Part shown: positions 9,323 to 19,706 of the stretch, piece by piece
Layout of the letters: every line of letters begins with the position of its first letter
How positions within the stretch are numbered: the stretch's first letter is position 1
Assembly (NCBI RefSeq): GCF_004770155.1
Contig: NZ_RQFA01000034.1
Coordinates: 1 to 59,980 of the forward strand
DNA from: Leptospira gomenensis
GTDB lineage: Bacteria; Spirochaetota; Leptospiria; Leptospirales; Leptospiraceae
Direction of reading: 5' to 3'
Length of the DNA stretch: 59,980 nt
Notes under the pieces: model-generated
What the model was told of the DNA's origin: nothing
Seen by the model: only the letters and a program-made list of their open reading frames with translations
The model's database searches: none
Position numbers and translations under genes: made by a program

Positions 9323-11125
9323 TCAGGTTTTGAAGAATTCGACTTCGGATTTGAGTTTGGCCGCCTGTCCGTTCAACCTCGCCGCCAGTTCGTCGATTTC
9401 GGATACGACCTGATTCAAAAATTCGGTGGTTTCGGAGATGGAGGAGATCGTCTTAGAAAATTCCCCGGAGGTCTCCGCCTGTTCTTTCGTATGATTTCGG
9501 ATTTCCTCCGAAGAAGAGGACAATTCCTGAAACGCGGTTTTGACCTGTTCGCTTGCGGCCAACTGCGAATCCGACAAAGTCGCCACTTCTCCGACGCGAT
9601 GCAAAGTGACCGCCGCAGTATCTCCGATCCGCTTGAATACTGTCTGAGTCGATTCGATCACATCCCTTCCGCTTTTGGTGGCGCCTAACGCTTCGGCGAT
9701 CGCCGCAGTAATTCGTTTCGCGTTGTCTTGAGTCTGCTCCCCTAGTTTGGAAATCTCCTGGGCAACGACCGCGAATCCTTTTCCCGCCTCCCCCGCCCGA
9801 GCCGCTTCGATCGCGGCGTTCAAGGACAAAAGCCCGATCCGATCCGTGATTTCCTTGATCACGTTTACGGTTGCCCCCATTTTCGCGGTACTTTCTTCGA
9901 TCGCTTCCATGGCCCTTTGTGTTCCGGCTAACGCGTCCTCTCCGTTTTTGGTTTCGCTTTTCATACGGTTCGCATCCGTCTTCGTATCCAAAAGAGCCGC
10001 GTGCACCTTGCGGATTCGCTCCTCCAGTTCCTCCAGGGATCGCCTCGCCTTATGCGCGGTCTCCGCCTGTCCGTCCGCTCTCGATGCGGTGGATTGGATC
10101 GAAGCGGCGATCTCTTCCACTCCGGAACTCATCTGTTCCGTGGAAGCCGCCTGATCCTGCATCTTCCGGGAAAGTTCTCTCGTATTTTCGGACAACGACT
10201 TGGAACTTTCGGAAAGTTTTTCCGCTTCGCGTATCACGCTTTTTACGATAATACGAAGTCGTTTAATAAATTCGTTCAAGGCGCGGCTGTTGGATCCCAA
10301 CTCGTCGCTGGAAACCATCGGCAAAACCTGGGTAAGACTTCCTTCGGACATGTCCCCGAATATACGGATCATATTTTCGGAATTCCTCCGTATCGTGGAC
10401 GACAACTGGCGAGACGCGATTGCCACCGCGATCAACATAAACACGAGCGTCAAAATGAGCGGAATCGTCACGTCCCCCAATTTGATCCAGCCGGAAGTCT
10501 CCTCGAACAACAGATATCCGAGGATCACGACGGGAAGGATCGCGATTGCGGTTATGGTGCTGAAAATTCGCAGACCGACTCCGATACGGATCACCTTAGA
10601 AGAATCGGTCGGTATCTCCTTCAACCGATCGGATTCGAGGACATCGACAAACGACGATTCGGCGAGAAAGAAATGCGAAACTCCTAATATAGGATAAATG
10701 ATTCCCGGCAAAAACGCGAAAGGTAGCGACTCGAGCGTCGTCGGAATAAAAAAGAGGTGGATGAATCTCCAAGCGAAAAAAATTCCCCCGCTCCACTGAA
10801 CGATGTAGAAGAAGGTGTTATAGACGGGGAAGTTGAGAATTCTCGTTTTGACGGCGGACTTTTCCTGCGAGTTGGCACCGAACCAGAGATCGTCCTCCAG
10901 CTCCCGCAGAATTTTACCTAAGTAATAAAATCGAAACGTAGGAACCACATACGACGAGAAAAGGGAAATACAAGCCGCCATGATCAGCGCGAGCGATTGA
11001 TCGAAGTCGTAACCTCCCGCGGTAATGATGAATAACACCGCCAAAGGAACGGCAAGAACCGCGGTCAATAGTTCCAGACCGACGGTCAATTTCCATCTGA
11101 GTTTACGGGATTCCGATCGATTCAT
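9323..11125 (-). CDS. methyl-accepting chemotaxis protein with multi-pass membrane sensor
   Basis: 600 residues from the ATG with an upstream AAAGAG; a GTG 33 bp further upstream is possible. Instead of a periplasmic sensor it has about six membrane segments in the first 240 residues, then a HAMP-like linker (to about 300) and the cytoplasmic signalling coiled coil. The conserved hairpin tip reads [26 protein letters not shown] (first 20 at about residues 430-450), with methylation helices on both sides. No C-terminal CheR-tethering pentapeptide. It should couple to CheA/CheW; the signal must be in or near the membrane. Confidence 0.92.
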   Translation of the reverse strand: MNRSESRKLRWKLTVGLELLTAVLAVPLAVLFIITAGGYDFDQSLALIMAACISLFSSYVVPTFRFYYLGKILRELEDDLWFGANSQEKSAVKTRILNFPVYNTFFYIVQWSGGIFFAWRFIHLFFIPTTLESLPFAFLPGIIYPILGVSHFFLAESSFVDVLESDRLKEIPTDSSKVIRIGVGLRIFSTITAIAILPVVILGYLLFEETSGWIKLGDVTIPLILTLVFMLIAVAIASRQLSSTIRRNSENMIRIFGDMSEGSLTQVLPMVSSDELGSNSRALNEFIKRLRIIVKSVIREAEKLSESSKSLSENTRELSRKMQDQAASTEQMSSGVEEIAASIQSTASRADGQAETAHKARRSLEELEERIRKVHAALLDTKTDANRMKSETKNGEDALAGTQRAMEAIEESTAKMGATVNVIKEITDRIGLLSLNAAIEAARAGEAGKGFAVVAQEISKLGEQTQDNAKRITAAIAEALGATKSGRDVIESTQTVFKRIGDTAAVTLHRVGEVATLSDSQLAASEQVKTAFQELSSSSEEIRNHTKEQAETSGEFSKTISSISETTEFLNQVVSEIDELAARLNGQAAKLKSEVEFFKT

Positions 11126-11333
11126 ATACAACTCTTTCAAATAAGATTTTACTACCACGAAGCGGAGAAAATTGAAACGGACTTTCTCTCATTCGACGAG
11201 GACTTTTTTCCGGTTCCTTTCGTTTCCGTATCGGGAAACACGTTCCAAGGATCGGAAAAATCCGGGGCGGCTTTTGACAAAAAGTCCGATTCTGACACAG
11301 GAAAACAAAGATTCCCACAATTTGCGATTCGGA

Positions 11334-12179
11334 TCAGGCGGCCTCTTTTTGTTCCGCTATCGTGTTCGAAGATTCGTTCTCCGACCAGACGTTTTTTACT
11401 CGTTTCCTCATTTGACGATACAATTTTTTGATCACCGAATCCTTCCAACCGAACCAAAACGAAATTTCCCGATACGTGTAGATCGAATCTGCTTTTAACA
11501 ATTTCTTTCTCCAATTCCGTTTTATTTTGGAGGAAACAAGACGAGCATCCTTTTGTGGACCGAATAACAACTGGTGCGAACGTTCCAATTTCTCGCAAAG
11601 AGTCAATTCCCGGTTTCGAATCCGATAACGTTTTTGTTTTCTCTGTTCCAGGAAAGATTTCGGAGAATTTCCCGAAACCAGAAGAATACTTTTTAAAAGG
11701 AAAAGATCCCTTCGATTCAGATAAAGATTGTGTTTTAATTTAAAAATCAACGCGGCCCGAGGATCGGAATTCCGGAAAACCTCCTCCCAAAAACGCTCGG
11801 AGAAAGAACTTTCCTCGGTATGAATTTCCTCCGATTTCGGATCGAGAAACCGTTCCACGTTCAAAGATAAACAATCCTTTTTTAGAAAGCGGTTTTCCTT
11901 TTTCCATTGGTTGCGAATGAGATTGCCGACGAACGTATTCGCGAAGGCGGGAAGATTTTCGACGTTACGTTCCTTCTTCAGCTTGGAGAAGTTATCCAAC
12001 TTTTGTAGGAACGCAAGAAGGACTTCGGCTCTTCCGTCCTCGTCCAATCGATATTTGTACGAGGATATTCTGCGGATACGAAGTTCGATCTGCACGAGCA
12101 AGGATTCGCAGTTTCCGGACCGCTCGTATTCTAAATAAGTTTTTTTGAATGTGATGTCGTTTTCTTCGTTTTCTTTCAT
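11334..12179 (-). CDS. sigma-70-like (ECF-type) regulator, divergent
   Basis: 281 residues from the ATG of MKENEEND; the frame is open 71 codons further but that part overlaps the promoter of the divergent uspA gene and reads as low complexity. Residues about 15-95 resemble sigma region 2 ([28 protein letters not shown], then [20 protein letters not shown]), and the C-terminus ([21 protein letters not shown]) resembles a region 4 helix-turn-helix. A basic linker of about 100 residues between them is longer than in classical ECF factors. No anti-sigma gene is adjacent. Call is by pattern only. Confidence 0.5.
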   Translation of the reverse strand: MKENEENDITFKKTYLEYERSGNCESLLVQIELRIRRISSYKYRLDEDGRAEVLLAFLQKLDNFSKLKKERNVENLPAFANTFVGNLIRNQWKKENRFLKKDCLSLNVERFLDPKSEEIHTEESSFSERFWEEVFRNSDPRAALIFKLKHNLYLNRRDLFLLKSILLVSGNSPKSFLEQRKQKRYRIRNRELTLCEKLERSHQLLFGPQKDARLVSSKIKRNWRKKLLKADSIYTYREISFWFGWKDSVIKKLYRQMRKRVKNVWSENESSNTIAEQKEAA

Positions 12180-12336
12180 AAGTCGGAAAGGAAAAATGAA
12201 AGGGCGAGTTGTCGATTTTTTTCGCGCTATCGAAAGTATCCGTTTGATTAAAATCAAGATTCTAAGACCTAAATTTCCGGTTTTTTTGATTGGAAATCGG
12301 TTCCGAAGGGATACACTTTTTGCAGAGAGAAACATC

Positions 12337-12774
<438 letters not shown>

Positions 12775-12913
12775 AGTCCCGTATTACGTTTCGCTCGTTT
12801 CCCGCGATTCGATTTGAAAGGATCGTTACGACCTAACTCGACAAACGGACGTTCGGTGAAGTCCCGCGCGGATCGTAAGACCGGAAAATCCCCTGCATTT
12901 CACCAAATCATTG

Positions 12914-13477
12914 TTAGGCGGGCTGGACTCCGGGTACGAACTCCCCGTTCGTCAACAAAGTTACCCCGGGTATGTTTTTCCAATCCGGATGATCTCCGAT
13001 ATGTCTGTATCGATGTTCCCAAACGATTCTGTCGCGGACCGTCAAAAATACTCCGGGCATTCTCAGAGAATTACTTCCCGGAATTCCGTAAAAATGTCCT
13101 TTGAGAACGGCCCGCGCAGTTCCGAAGAAAACCTCGGGACCGATCAATTGGGAAAACGTTCCGGTCGAAAGTTCCATGTCTTCGTAAAACGAAACCTCCG
13201 GATCGAAGACTACACACGCGTCGTCCCAGATTCCCGAAAACAAAGCGGCCGCTTCCGTTTCCGAGCCCGGGAAAAAAAACAGTACCGGAGGAAACGAAAG
13301 ACAAGACTCCGAAATTTCCCGAAGATCGGAAACCGCTTCCCGACTGAAGATACAACCTCCGTGTCTTAGAAAAACGAGAAGACAAAGTCCGGAAGGTAGA
13401 CAAGACAAGACCGTGTTCCCGCGCAACTTCGTGCCGGTTATTTTTCCGGTCTTAAATCTTTCGGGAAGAAATTCCAT
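12914..13477 (-). CDS. SelL/peroxiredoxin-like thioredoxin-fold redox protein
   Basis: 187 residues. After a beta strand ([17 protein letters not shown], about residues 32-48) a Cys sits at the place where peroxiredoxin-like proteins of the AhpC/TSA_2 and SelL group keep their active Cys or Sec. Only one Cys of the usual pair is present (GCIFS), so it would work as a single-Cys redox protein. The C-terminal half has the family strand pattern [18 protein letters not shown] and [14 protein letters not shown]. Probably reduces peroxides or a thiol partner in the cytoplasm. It stands alone between uspA and terC. Confidence 0.72.
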   Translation of the reverse strand: MEFLPERFKTGKITGTKLRGNTVLSCLPSGLCLLVFLRHGGCIFSREAVSDLREISESCLSFPPVLFFFPGSETEAAALFSGIWDDACVVFDPEVSFYEDMELSTGTFSQLIGPEVFFGTARAVLKGHFYGIPGSNSLRMPGVFLTVRDRIVWEHRYRHIGDHPDWKNIPGVTLLTNGEFVPGVQPA

Positions 13478-13555
13478 ACCTTCTCAGTATGCCCCTCTTA
13501 CTTCCCCTTGTAAATCGATTGATTTTTGGGTTTTCGAAAATTTAACTGCAAATCC

Positions 13556-14275
13556 ATGGAACTTTTCACCTTCGATAAAATCGTCGCAGTTTTGACCCTC
13601 ACTCTGATGGAAATAGTTCTCGGCATCGACAATATCGTTTTTCTTTCGATCGTCGCCGGAAAACTACCGAAAGACAAACAAACCGCCGCTAGAAATACGG
13701 GTTTGGTTCTGGCGTTGGGATTTAGAATCGGTCTTTTGTTTGCGGTGAGTTGGATCGCGTCCTTGACTTCTCCGTTGATCACACTCTTGGAATTCACGGT
13801 CACCGGTAGGGATCTGATCATGCTCGGGGGAGGTTTGTTTTTGATCGCCAAAAGTACGAGCGAGATTCACGGAAAAATCGAAGGCGGCGAGGACGGACAT
13901 TCCGGCTCGTCCAAGAAAAAAATTTCTTTTTGGGGGGTAATCGTCCAACTCATTCTGTTGGACATCATCTTCTCCGTCGATTCGATCGTGACCGCGGTCG
14001 GTCTATCGGGCAACTTCCACGTTATGGTGACCGCCGTCGTGCTTTCTATGATCGTCATGTTGATCTTTTCGGGAACGGTAAGCGATTTCATCAACGAACA
14101 TCCGACGATGAAAATCCTCGCACTTTCCTTTTTGATCATGATCGGCGCGATGTTGTTCGCCGACGGACTTCACTTCCACATCCCGAAAGGATACATCTAC
14201 TTTTCTATGGCTTTTTCCTTGGGGGTGGAATTGATCAACATGAGGATCAGAAAATCGATTTCTAAGAAACGTTGA
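13556..14275 (+). CDS. TerC family integral membrane protein
   Basis: 239 residues starting at the ATG of MELFTFDK. Seven or so membrane helices. Conserved acidic transmembrane motifs are present: [14 protein letters not shown] (about residues 14-27) and [16 protein letters not shown] (about 130-145). Family members are implicated in manganese export or metal loading of exported proteins, and in tellurite resistance. The last 14 bp overlap the 3' end of the convergent dipeptidase gene. Confidence 0.93.
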   Translation: MELFTFDKIVAVLTLTLMEIVLGIDNIVFLSIVAGKLPKDKQTAARNTGLVLALGFRIGLLFAVSWIASLTSPLITLLEFTVTGRDLIMLGGGLFLIAKSTSEIHGKIEGGEDGHSGSSKKKISFWGVIVQLILLDIIFSVDSIVTAVGLSGNFHVMVTAVVLSMIVMLIFSGTVSDFINEHPTMKILALSFLIMIGAMLFADGLHFHIPKGYIYFSMAFSLGVELINMRIRKSISKKR

Positions 14276-15620
14276 CCTTTGCCCTTGAATTCCAAACGGA
14301 CCATTGTAAACCGTAAAACGGCGCAAAGGTCCGTTTTGGATCCTTCCTTTTGAGTTCGTTTAACAAAGAAGCGTTCCAAAAACGGTATTCCTGAAGTGTT
14401 TTTTTCAGCGCGGTTTCGCTCAACGCGTCCAAGGTATTCGGATCGTTCCCTTTTTTTAGGATGTGATTCGATTCCTCAAACCACTCGTTCTCCAAATCGA
14501 CGATCCTACGATGTACCGCGTTTTTTGCCTCCGGATAAAATCTCTGCACTTCTCTGTAGAATTTTTCGTGAGTCCACCAAAGTGAATCGTCGAGATGTGG
14601 TCCCGGAGTTTGGAAATTTTTTTCCAAAAAACTAGTTCCCGGAAACCCGGCCGGAATAAACAACGAAATCGAAGGGATGGAAGTCCCGGTAAACCAGAAT
14701 CTATTTTTAGAAACTTCAGGACGCAACTCGGCGACGAAAGAAGCCGTGGTTCCGTTAGGAGTAATCGGTCCGGTCGCGTGAAGACAAACCGATGCCATAT
14801 TCGATCCGGAAGGAAAAAACGGTTTTGAATCCCCCGGTTTTCCTTCCTGCCTGAGAATTTCCATCGCTTCTCGAGGTCCGAAATCTCCCCGTTGCTCCTC
14901 GCCTAAGTCGGAGGTGATTTTTCTTCGCACCTTACACCTGCTGAAAAACGTAAAGAAGGAATCCGAAAATGCGGATCGAAACGAGAACGATTTTCCTTTA
15001 GTAACCCATCCTTTTTGATAAGCGAAGTCGATCGCTTTCGGATGAATCGCGTCGTAATTATCTTCCAAAGTAAGTCCGTTTGAGATCGAATAAAAGCCCT
15101 CGATCCGTTTCCAAGCCCAAAATTTTCCCGCGGTCTCAAGGACATACGCGTTTTTTGCATCGGCGATCAGAAAACTGTTATGATAGTAAAAGGAGGAATT
15201 GGTATATCCTCCGCAGGCATCCGGGCCGAAACGCTCCAAAAATTCGAGAATGATTTCGCGGGCGGTTTCCGCGTTCGTGCCTCTTTCTAAAGCCAAACGT
15301 AGTAAATCCATTCCGGTCAATCCGGTGTTTTTTTTCTCGAAAGGAATTTTTGTAAACACGGCCTCGTTTCCGATGACGACCCCTGCCGCGTTCGCCCCCA
15401 TTTCCGCACCCCACATCTCGAACGGTTTGGAAAGAAGTATTTCCTGCGTTCTCTCCGCACCGGGGACGCTGATATACGTACATTTCGTTTCGGTCTCTCT
15501 CGGTCGAGAAGGCACCCGAAGCAAGGCCTGTGCCTCGTTTGGTTCTCGATCCGAATTTTTGCCGAAAATCAAAGATCCGTTTCCGGTAAAAGAGGAAGTT
15601 GCTAAAAAAGTATCACACAT
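14262..15620 (-). CDS. C69 family dipeptidase, secernin-like
   Basis: 452 residues. The N-terminus [20 protein letters not shown] has Cys2, which becomes the N-terminal nucleophile after Met removal, followed by the [13 protein letters not shown] segment of secernins. Further conserved parts are [15 protein letters not shown] and LVLEDN-like strands typical of Ntn hydrolases. Length matches secernin (about 400-450). Without a signal peptide it is a cytoplasmic dipeptidase candidate; the natural substrate is unknown. Its 5' end borders the 57-bp repeat array. Confidence 0.88.
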   Translation of the reverse strand: MCDTFLATSSFTGNGSLIFGKNSDREPNEAQALLRVPSRPRETETKCTYISVPGAERTQEILLSKPFEMWGAEMGANAAGVVIGNEAVFTKIPFEKKNTGLTGMDLLRLALERGTNAETAREIILEFLERFGPDACGGYTNSSFYYHNSFLIADAKNAYVLETAGKFWAWKRIEGFYSISNGLTLEDNYDAIHPKAIDFAYQKGWVTKGKSFSFRSAFSDSFFTFFSRCKVRRKITSDLGEEQRGDFGPREAMEILRQEGKPGDSKPFFPSGSNMASVCLHATGPITPNGTTASFVAELRPEVSKNRFWFTGTSIPSISLFIPAGFPGTSFLEKNFQTPGPHLDDSLWWTHEKFYREVQRFYPEAKNAVHRRIVDLENEWFEESNHILKKGNDPNTLDALSETALKKTLQEYRFWNASLLNELKRKDPKRTFAPFYGLQWSVWNSRAKVNVS

Positions 15621-15698
15621 TCACGGGAAACAAAACCCGTTCAGAACCTCTTAGCAAGTCGTTTTTCGGATTCGTTCTGGGATTGAGGATGGGAATTC

Positions 15699-15997
15699 GT
15701 GGGAACTCACACACACCGCGGTTCCACAGAGATTTCGTTGTGACTACAAACCGGTGTGGGAACTCACACACACCGCGGTTCCACAGAGATTTCGTTGTGA
15801 CTACAAATCGGTGTGGGAACTCACACACACCGCGGTTCCACGGAGATTTCGTTGTGACTACAAACCGGTGTGGGAACTCACACACACCGCGGTTCCACGG
15901 AGATTTCGTTGTGACTACAAATCGGTGTGGGAACTCACACACACCGCAGATCCACGGAGAATCCGTTGTGACTACAAACCGGTGTGGGAACTCACAC
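15699..15997. repeat. 57-bp tandem repeat array, 5.2 copies
   Basis: The 14-mer GTGGGAACTCACAC begins at 15699, 15756, 15813, 15870, 15927 and 15984, exactly 57 bp apart each time. The first four units differ by only a few substitutions; the fifth is more diverged (CAGATCC instead of CGGTTCC, ATCC instead of TTTC). Each unit contains the inverted repeat CGGTGTG/CACACCG. Because 57 is a multiple of 3, frames stay open on both strands and give spurious repetitive ORFs. The array fills most of the ~520-bp gap between the dipeptidase and doxX. Confidence 0.95.
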
Positions 15998-16139
15998 CGA
16001 TCTCACGGACCAACCTCTCACAAAAACAAAAAACGCACCAACGTTTGCAAAAACCCCTTGACCAAATACTTCATATTTAAACCATTTAATAATAAAGCAA
16101 GAGACCCGAATGTCGATCTCGGGATCAAAAGGAGAAAAA

Positions 16140-16583
16140 ATGTTTGAAACGCTATTTGCGAACACCGGAGACCTCAATTCCCTGATACTCAGGGTCGTTT
16201 TGGGATTAGTGATATTCCCTCATGGAGCACAAAAACTTTTCGGATGGTTCGGAGGTTATGGATTCAAGGGAACGATGGGATTTTTTACCGGGACCATGAA
16301 ATTGCCCGCGGTAGTCGCATTTTTGGTGATTATCGGGGAATCGTTCGGTTCCTTAGCATTGATCTTAGGACTTTTCACACGATTTACGGCAGTCAGCATC
16401 GCAATCATCCTGTTAGGTGCAGCTTTACTTGTCCATAAAGAGAACGGATTTTTCATGAACTGGTACGGAGCACAAAAAGGAGAAGGTTACGAATTCCACA
16501 TTTTAGCGATCGGAGCCGCGCTATTATTGACGATCACCGGAGCAGGATCGTATTCTCTGGATCAATTGATCTTTTCCCTCTGA
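16140..16583 (+). CDS. DoxX family membrane protein
   Basis: 147 residues from an ATG preceded by AAAAGGAG. Four membrane helices typical of DoxX: a first with LRVVLGLVIFPHGAQKLFGWFGG (key part HGAQKLFGWFGG), then AVVAFLVIIGESFGSLALILG, then AIILLGAALLVH, and a last one. DoxX-type proteins are small quinone- or redox-related membrane subunits. A perfect bidirectional terminator follows the gene and separates it from the convergent thioesterase. Confidence 0.93.
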   Translation: MFETLFANTGDLNSLILRVVLGLVIFPHGAQKLFGWFGGYGFKGTMGFFTGTMKLPAVVAFLVIIGESFGSLALILGLFTRFTAVSIAIILLGAALLVHKENGFFMNWYGAQKGEGYEFHILAIGAALLLTITGAGSYSLDQLIFSL

Positions 16584-16650
16584 AGAAAACGTTTCTTCGT
16601 TTTCCAAAATAGTAGGTTCGGGGGAAGAACGTCGAACCGAACTGACTTTC

Positions 16651-16686
16651 AAAGCGGCTACATTCCTTTCGGAATGTAGCCGCTTT
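16651..16686. terminator. bidirectional intrinsic terminator
   Basis: Perfect 16-bp stem: AAAGCGGCTACATTCC (16651-16666), TTTC loop, and its exact complement at 16671-16686. It is flanked by A/T runs usable in both directions, and sits between the convergent doxX-like gene and thioesterase gene. Confidence 0.9.
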
Positions 16687-16694
16687 ATTCCCCG

Positions 16695-17138
16695 TTACAA
16701 CCGACCATTGATCGAAAAGTTCTTATTGTTCGCGAATAAATTCCGAAACGACTCGGGAACCAGCATCGGTTTTTGAGTAGCAAAGTTAAACCAAATAAAC
16801 TCCCCCGAAGCAGTGGAAACACATTCATCCGAATCGTTCCACATCGTACAGGAAATTTTGAAAGAGCGGGATGAAACGGAATCCACCTGCATCGTAATCG
16901 CCAGAGATTCCGGATAACGCACCTGCTTTCGATAACCAACCTCGATATGAGTGATCACCGGTCCGCCTTCGGAAGGTCGATCCGGACTTTCCCAAAGTTT
17001 GAGATCGGTAAAATAATCGGCTCTCGCATTTTCGAAATACTTCGCATAAACGACGTGATTCACATGTCCGAAAGCGTCCATATCTCCCCAAGAAACTTTT
17101 TGATTATAACTGTACGGATATCGGATCGGCTTTGCCAT
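16695..17138 (-). CDS. acyl-CoA thioesterase, 4HBT hotdog family
   Basis: 147 residues, single hotdog domain. Contains VSWGDMDAFGHVNHVVYAKY (residues 15-34), the classical D-x-x-G-H-V-N motif of YbgC-type thioesterases, better conserved than in the paralogue at 4.5 kb. The C-terminal strand EFIWFNFATQKPMLVPE is typical. Cytoplasmic hydrolysis of acyl-CoA thioesters; chain length cannot be predicted. Monocistronic, ending at the terminator it shares with doxX. Confidence 0.9.
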   Translation of the reverse strand: MAKPIRYPYSYNQKVSWGDMDAFGHVNHVVYAKYFENARADYFTDLKLWESPDRPSEGGPVITHIEVGYRKQVRYPESLAITMQVDSVSSRSFKISCTMWNDSDECVSTASGEFIWFNFATQKPMLVPESFRNLFANNKNFSINGRL

Positions 17139-17244
17139 AACTTCAAACCTTAAGAATTAAATTATCATAATATACGACGCATTCCGCTATAATCGCGCAG
17201 CGATTCTACGCGGAACCTCACTGCTCAAACAAAATCAGGACAAC

Positions 17245-17640
<396 letters not shown>

Positions 17641-17709
17641 TCGATCTTGCCAACCCCGCTCTACAAAACCAGAAAAAAAAGAACCGAATCTCGATCGAAA
17701 CCAGAATTT

Positions 17710-17726
17710 TTGGCACGCCACTTGCA
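17710..17726 (+). promoter_or_regulatory. sigma-54 (RpoN) promoter
   Basis: TTGGCACGCCACTTGCA matches the -24/-12 consensus TGGCACG-N4-TTGC at every fixed base. The GG (17712) and GC (17724) dinucleotides are 12 bp apart, as required. Transcription should start near 17737, about 26 bp before the TPR gene's ATG. No enhancer-binding-protein site was identified upstream; that DNA is the 5' flank of the divergent RNase P RNA gene. Confidence 0.85.
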
Positions 17727-17762
17727 TATATCTAAACAGAACAAAGGATTTGGGGTGATAAT

Positions 17763-18209
17763 ATGAACAAGTTTGCTGCAGTTGCTCTGTTTTTAAGCAT
17801 TTCTACCGGACTTTACGCCATGCCAGAGGCTCAAAGAGTAGAGGAAGAGCTGAATAAGTTTACACCAGAGAACGAAATCCAGCTGGCCAACAAACTGAGC
17901 GCCTTAGGAAGCCTGAAACAAAAAGTCAGAGAGTACGATTCCGCGATCCAACTCTACAATCAATCCTTGACGGTTCGCGAAAAAATGGGAGAAAAAGTTT
18001 CCTCCGGATATGCTCTCGTGCTTTATTTAAAATCCATCTCCGAATTTCGCCAAGGCAAATCCTGCCAGGCCCTGGAGAATATAAAAAACGTAATTTCCAT
18101 CTATCAAAAAATCGGCGACATCGATTCCGCTTTGAATGCCGAAGAAGAAGCCCTTAAGAAATATCAGGAAGCCTGCTCCATTCACATGGAGAACGTAGCT
18201 GCGCAATAA
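17763..18209 (+). CDS. exported TPR-like protein under sigma-54 control
   Basis: 148 residues. Signal peptide about residues 1-19 ending in GLYA. The mature protein is all helical with two or three tetratricopeptide-like repeats ([19 protein letters not shown] and [18 protein letters not shown], then a [17 protein letters not shown] segment). Two Cys (in GKSCQAL and QEACSIH) could form a periplasmic disulfide. RBS GGGGTGAT lies upstream, and an intrinsic terminator follows, so it is a single-gene unit driven by the promoter at 17710. Probably a periplasmic adaptor; partner unknown. Confidence 0.88.
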   Translation: MNKFAAVALFLSISTGLYAMPEAQRVEEELNKFTPENEIQLANKLSALGSLKQKVREYDSAIQLYNQSLTVREKMGEKVSSGYALVLYLKSISEFRQGKSCQALENIKNVISIYQKIGDIDSALNAEEEALKKYQEACSIHMENVAAQ

Positions 18210-18263
18210 GAAACTCGATCGGAACCCATTCATTCATCCCATCTCTAGTTCTAACTGACTTGG

Positions 18264-18290
18264 CCCGCCCGCAAGGGCGGGATTTTTTTT
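18264..18290 (+). terminator. intrinsic terminator
   Basis: GC-rich stem CCCGCCC (18264-18270), GCAA loop, GGGCGGG (18275-18281), then eight T at 18283-18290. Ends the sigma-54-driven TPR gene. Confidence 0.95.
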
Positions 18291-18399
18291 GATTTGACTC
18301 TTCCCCTTTTCAGACTAACCTGAAATTCCCGAATCCTGACGGCCTACTTCATCCTCTTCGTCAATGTCGATTCGGCGAAAAAAAAATTCGGAGCAGCCT

Positions 18400-18687
18400 A
18401 TGAAAATAAATTACAATTGGAAGAATGTAGATCATTCGAAAGCAGCCGAAGAATACGCAGACAACAAACTAGAACGCGTTTCCAAATACCTTCACTCGAT
18501 TCAATCGTTCGAAATTTCCTTCGAAATGATTCACGGTGAGGTCACAGCGAATTTGAACCTGCACGGAGACGGAAATAAATTCAACGCGCAAAACTCCCAT
18601 AAAGATATCTACGCTTGTATCGACGGATTGGAGGATAAAATCGTAAAACAAGTCAGCAAACATCACGACAAAAAAGCGACCCATTGA
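18400..18687 (+). CDS. hpf: short ribosome hibernation promoting factor
   Basis: 95 residues from the ATG of MKINYNWKNVDHS; a 12-codon upstream extension is less likely. The fold pattern is that of S30AE/HPF proteins: KAAEEYADNKLERVSKYL helix, beta strands with FEISFEMIHGEVTANLNLHG, then HKDIYACIDGLEDKIVKQVSKH. It is the short type without the C-terminal dimerisation domain. It binds the decoding centre of the small subunit in stationary phase and keeps ribosomes inactive. Confidence 0.88.
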   Translation: MKINYNWKNVDHSKAAEEYADNKLERVSKYLHSIQSFEISFEMIHGEVTANLNLHGDGNKFNAQNSHKDIYACIDGLEDKIVKQVSKHHDKKATH

Positions 18688-18752
18688 AAGGATCGTAATT
18701 CAAATTCGTCCGGCGGTTCTTCCGCCGGATATCGCGTCATCCAACATTCCCC

Positions 18753-19694
18753 ATGTCCTTTTCCAGAAAACTCGAAGAAGCCAATCAATTCCTTTCGGAC
18801 GGAGATTTCGAAAAAGCGAAGAAGTCCTTCGATTCCCTTTTGAGCGAATATCCGGAGGATCCGGAAGCGGTCGCCGGTTTTTTTACGGCGTCGTATTGGG
18901 ACAATCGTTTGGATCGGATTCACAATTCCCGGGAAGGAAGGGAGAGAAGCCATCTTTTGGTACAGTCTTTTTCCGAATTCCAGAACGCGTTCGAACTTCG
19001 AAAATTCTCCGGAACGACCTCGTATCGTAGTATTTCCGAGGCGATTCTTTCCGAGGCGGTAGAACAACTCAAACTTTCGGTCCAGCGGGAAGGACTTCAC
19101 TTTCAGGATCCTTCCGCTCTTTTGGGTCTGATCCGAGAACTCATTCGATTTCGGGATTATCGAAACGCTTTAGAAATTCTTAATTATTCATCTTCGGTGG
19201 AAAGAAATTCTCCCGAGTTTTTGTATCTTCGCGCGGAATCCTTGTTTCAAACCGGCGAAGAAAGAAGGGCTCTGATTCTGTTTCGGGAAGCCTTTCTCAA
19301 GGATCCGACTTCCGCCCCTCTTTCGGTGATCAAAGCCGATCCGATTTTTGTTTGGAGGGAACGTTTGTTTTCTTCGTATCCGGAAGAATCGGATCTGAAG
19401 GAAATTTTACCCGTGGTTTTGGCGGAGCGCGGCATTTTCGAGGAAACCCGCAATTATTCGGAAAAAGAAACGCAAGCCTTGTTTCAGAATTTGATTCGTC
19501 TGAAAGACACTCTGAATTCGAGAAAGGATTCGTTCGATTTTAAAATTCGGTGTAGGATTTTGCAACACGCTTGTCTTCTGTTGGATCTCTTTCGGGGTAT
19601 GCAATACAGTGAAATGTATCAAGAATCCAGACGTATTTTGGACAGCGTCGATCCTGAGTTTTTTCAAAGAAGACAACAAAAGATTGGTAAGTAA
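18753..19694 (+). CDS. TPR-containing protein of unknown function
   Basis: 313 residues, predicted helical throughout and without a signal peptide. Opens with a TPR unit (FLSDGDFEKAKKSFDSLLSEYPEDPEA, key part GDFEKAKKSFDSLLSEYPED). Two more lie near residues 130-190 (IRFRDYRNALEILNYSS and RAESLFQTGEERRALILFREA). The last 90 residues show no repeat. It follows hpf by 65 bp on the same strand and may be co-transcribed. The 64-bp repeats begin 12 bp after its stop. Confidence 0.75.
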   Translation: MSFSRKLEEANQFLSDGDFEKAKKSFDSLLSEYPEDPEAVAGFFTASYWDNRLDRIHNSREGRERSHLLVQSFSEFQNAFELRKFSGTTSYRSISEAILSEAVEQLKLSVQREGLHFQDPSALLGLIRELIRFRDYRNALEILNYSSSVERNSPEFLYLRAESLFQTGEERRALILFREAFLKDPTSAPLSVIKADPIFVWRERLFSSYPEESDLKEILPVVLAERGIFEETRNYSEKETQALFQNLIRLKDTLNSRKDSFDFKIRCRILQHACLLLDLFRGMQYSEMYQESRRILDSVDPEFFQRRQQKIGK

Positions 19695-19706
19695 TCGAAG
19701 TCCTGC

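Noticed and set aside
13415..13435. Second sigma-54-like site on the minus strand
   Set aside because: The GG-to-GC spacing is 11 instead of 12, and it lies inside the SelL-like coding region.
15699..15997. CRISPR array
   Set aside because: The whole 57-bp unit is repeated without unique spacers, and no cas gene is in the window.
15599..16147. Repetitive 182-codon plus frame and 109-codon minus frame
   Set aside because: Both arise from the 57-bp repeat, whose length is a multiple of three; no RBS, no family, and the plus frame starts within the 5' end of the dipeptidase gene.
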